Source: Gammaproteobacteria bacterium
GTDB taxonomy: Bacteria; Pseudomonadota; Gammaproteobacteria; Pseudomonadales; UBA7434
Assembly: GCA_024280785.1 (NCBI GenBank)
Contig: JAJRPK010000245.1
Coordinates: forward strand, 1 to 6,343
Length of the DNA: 6,343 nt
Direction of reading: 5' to 3'
In this document: in pieces, positions 5,286-6,343 of the stretch
How the letters are laid out: each line of letters begins with the position of its first letter
How positions within the stretch are numbered: position 1 is the first letter of the stretch
Notes under the pieces: model-generated
Database searches by the model: none
What the model was told of the DNA's origin: nothing
Seen by the model: only the letters and a program-made list of their open reading frames with translations
Made by a program: the position numbers and the translations under genes

Positions 5286-5982
5286 TGACATCTCCACATG
5301 CTCGATTGGCGGGTACAGCTACATCCATGAGCTTTGGATTGTCTAGTTGTAGTGAACCCATTAGCTCCACATACTTGGACTCACTATCAATCGCTAGTCT
5401 TGGGTTGAATTTTCGCTCTTCTAAAACAGAACTCACAGTCCAACCCTTGTAATCATGTGCTGGATATATCAATGTATCATCGGGGTACTTTAGAATCCGC
5501 GAAAAAATACTGTGGTATTGATCTCGCGCATTGCCATTTTGGAAATCAGTTCGTCCAGTACCACGAATCAATAGTGTATCTCCAGTAAACAGCTTCCCCT
5601 GGCCGGATTGTTTGACGTAAAAACTGTAGGAATCATCGGTGTGTCCAGGTGTATAAATGGCCTTTAGTTCGATATTCCCTACTGAGATAATTTGTTGATC
5701 GGCAAATTTTTCGGTCAAACAATCTGCCATTGATTGCTCTCCCATCATCGTCACACACCCTGTACTTGAGCGGAGCTTCCCTAACGCCGTTATATGATCC
5801 GCGTGGGTATGAGTATCTACCGCGTAGACAAGCTCTATATCCAACTGGACACATAACTGAAGATAGTCGTTCAACTTTTCAATTACGGGATCAATAATAA
5901 TTGCTTTTCTTGATGCTTGGTCACCCAATAAGTAGGTGTAACTGGATGACTCTGAATCGAAAAGCTGCCTAAATATCGTCAT
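5278..5982 (-). CDS. ETHE1-like persulfide dioxygenase (MBL fold)
   Basis: A 234-residue non-heme iron enzyme expected to oxidise glutathione persulfide to sulfite and glutathione in the cytoplasm. Metal motifs are complete: T-H-T-H-A-D-H at 57-63, PGHTDDS with His114, and FTGDTLLIRGTGRTDFQNG with Asp135; His58, His114 and Asp135 correspond to the single-iron ligands of human ETHE1 (H79, H135, D154). The RGTGRTDFQ segment (140-148), YPAHDYKG (173-180), EERKFNPRL and the terminal VPANRACG are ETHE1 hallmarks that separate it from glyoxalase II. Length and ends match the family, with no rhodanese fusion. The start at ATG 5982 follows AAGAGA at a seven-base distance and lies 32 bp after the TSUP stop; the end overlaps DoxX. 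The neighbouring TSUP permease fits disposal of the sulfite or thiosulfate produced. Confidence in the enzyme class is high, in the substrate by homology only. Confidence 0.93.
   Translation of the reverse strand: MTIFRQLFDSESSSYTYLLGDQASRKAIIIDPVIEKLNDYLQLCVQLDIELVYAVDTHTHADHITALGKLRSSTGCVTMMGEQSMADCLTEKFADQQIISVGNIELKAIYTPGHTDDSYSFYVKQSGQGKLFTGDTLLIRGTGRTDFQNGNARDQYHSIFSRILKYPDDTLIYPAHDYKGWTVSSVLEERKFNPRLAIDSESKYVELMGSLQLDNPKLMDVAVPANRACGDVNE
5292..5295 (-). promoter_or_regulatory. Shine-Dalgarno GGAG for doxX, inside the dioxygenase gene
   Basis: GGAG ends six bases before ATG 5285 and lies within the codons for the last residues of the dioxygenase (Cys-Gly-Asp). It favours 5285 over GTG 5297 and ATG 5291. 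Confidence 0.65.
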
Positions 5983-6014
5983 GCTTAATCTCTTGAATGT
6001 TGTACTGTGAAAGT

Positions 6015-6343
6015 CTAAAAATCTAAAATATTTGTCGTTTTGAGTGCCAACGTGATCGATAAAACCAGAAGCACAAACGCAAACAGCCTCTGCAGTACAG
6101 CCGTCGGTATTTTATTCGCTAAAAACATACCCAATACCATTCCACACACTGCCCCAGCAGACGCAAGATAAATTTCAGAGTAGCTTTCCATTGGTGAACG
6201 AATAAAATAGGTAGCGAAAGCCACGGCGCTTACTATTGTGACAACGGCCAAAGACGTAGCAATGATTTGGTGCATCGTCGCACCACTTAAAAATAACAAC
6301 AGCGGGACAATCAAGAAGCCACCGCCCACACCAAATATGCCAG
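6015..6343 (-). CDS. TauE/SafE (TSUP) family permease, partial (N-terminus outside window)
   Basis: The C-terminal 108 residues of the visible frame are shown; the gene runs off the right edge. It opens with GIFGVGGGFLIVPLLLFLSG, the glycine-rich first segment repeated in TSUP (sulfite exporter TauE/SafE) proteins, and continues with three further hydrophobic stretches: ATSLAVVTIVSAVAFATYFI, SAGAVCGMVLGMFLANKIP and LFAFVLLVLSITLALK. It is not clear whether this is the first or the second TSUP half-repeat. A frame restart exists at the GTG 6329, but the upstream glycine motif shows the protein extends beyond the window. The family transports sulfur oxyanions or sulfonates across the inner membrane. 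It precedes the persulfide dioxygenase by 32 bp, consistent with export of sulfite or thiosulfate. The stop is TAG at 6015-6017. Confidence 0.9.
   Translation of the reverse strand, partial: GIFGVGGGFLIVPLLLFLSGATMHQIIATSLAVVTIVSAVAFATYFIRSPMESYSEIYLASAGAVCGMVLGMFLANKIPTAVLQRLFAFVLLVLSITLALKTTNILDF

Noticed and set aside
5633..5854. Minus-strand frame inside the dioxygenase gene
   Set aside because: It sits on top of the catalytic motif region of a well-conserved enzyme in a different frame, with an Arg/Gly/Tyr-rich product.

Overview
The window looks like a chromosomal segment from a gammaproteobacterium of moderate GC content, plausibly a marine or free-living lineage near the Cellvibrionales, Alteromonadales or Oceanospirillales. 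Two things point there. The block dapA - bamC - YycJ/WalJ-like metallo-hydrolase on the minus strand is the arrangement I recall from Pseudomonas-type genomes, where purC usually follows. The intergenic palindromic element around 2935-3040 also resembles dispersed repeats I recall from marine gammaproteobacteria. The species cannot be named from sequence alone.

Layout from left to right. Positions 1-2585 hold three minus-strand genes: the N-terminal part of an MBL-fold hydrolase (cut by the window edge), bamC (outer-membrane assembly lipoprotein) and dapA (lysine/diaminopimelate synthesis). Positions 2586-3126 are a roughly 540-bp non-coding stretch with a 10-bp direct repeat, a large nested palindrome and a promoter candidate. 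The only plus-strand gene, 3127-3645, encodes a small exported DUF3806-like protein. It converges on a minus-strand gene (3724-4185) whose product resembles the plasmid repressor KorA/TrfB and carries a lysine-rich tail. Upstream of that gene is an AT-rich region with a 16+16-bp palindrome that has a TATAAT box in its loop, a likely control region.

Positions 4568-6343 form a compact minus-strand operon read as TauE/SafE-type (TSUP) permease (partial), ETHE1-like persulfide dioxygenase, DoxX-like membrane protein and DUF2970 small membrane protein. The last three overlap or nearly abut, and ribosome-binding sites lie inside the preceding gene, so they are probably translationally coupled. A coherent reading is sulfane-sulfur detoxification: the dioxygenase oxidises glutathione persulfide to sulfite and the TSUP protein could export the product. 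The roles of DoxX and DUF2970 here are unknown.

The most interesting items are the nested palindrome with two GGGA-loop hairpins, the chromosomal KorA-like regulator with its palindromic promoter, and a hexanucleotide repeat that writes a (Lys-Leu)n run into the BamC signal peptide next to a likely overlooked TTG start. No clearly new multi-gene defence or mobile system is visible.
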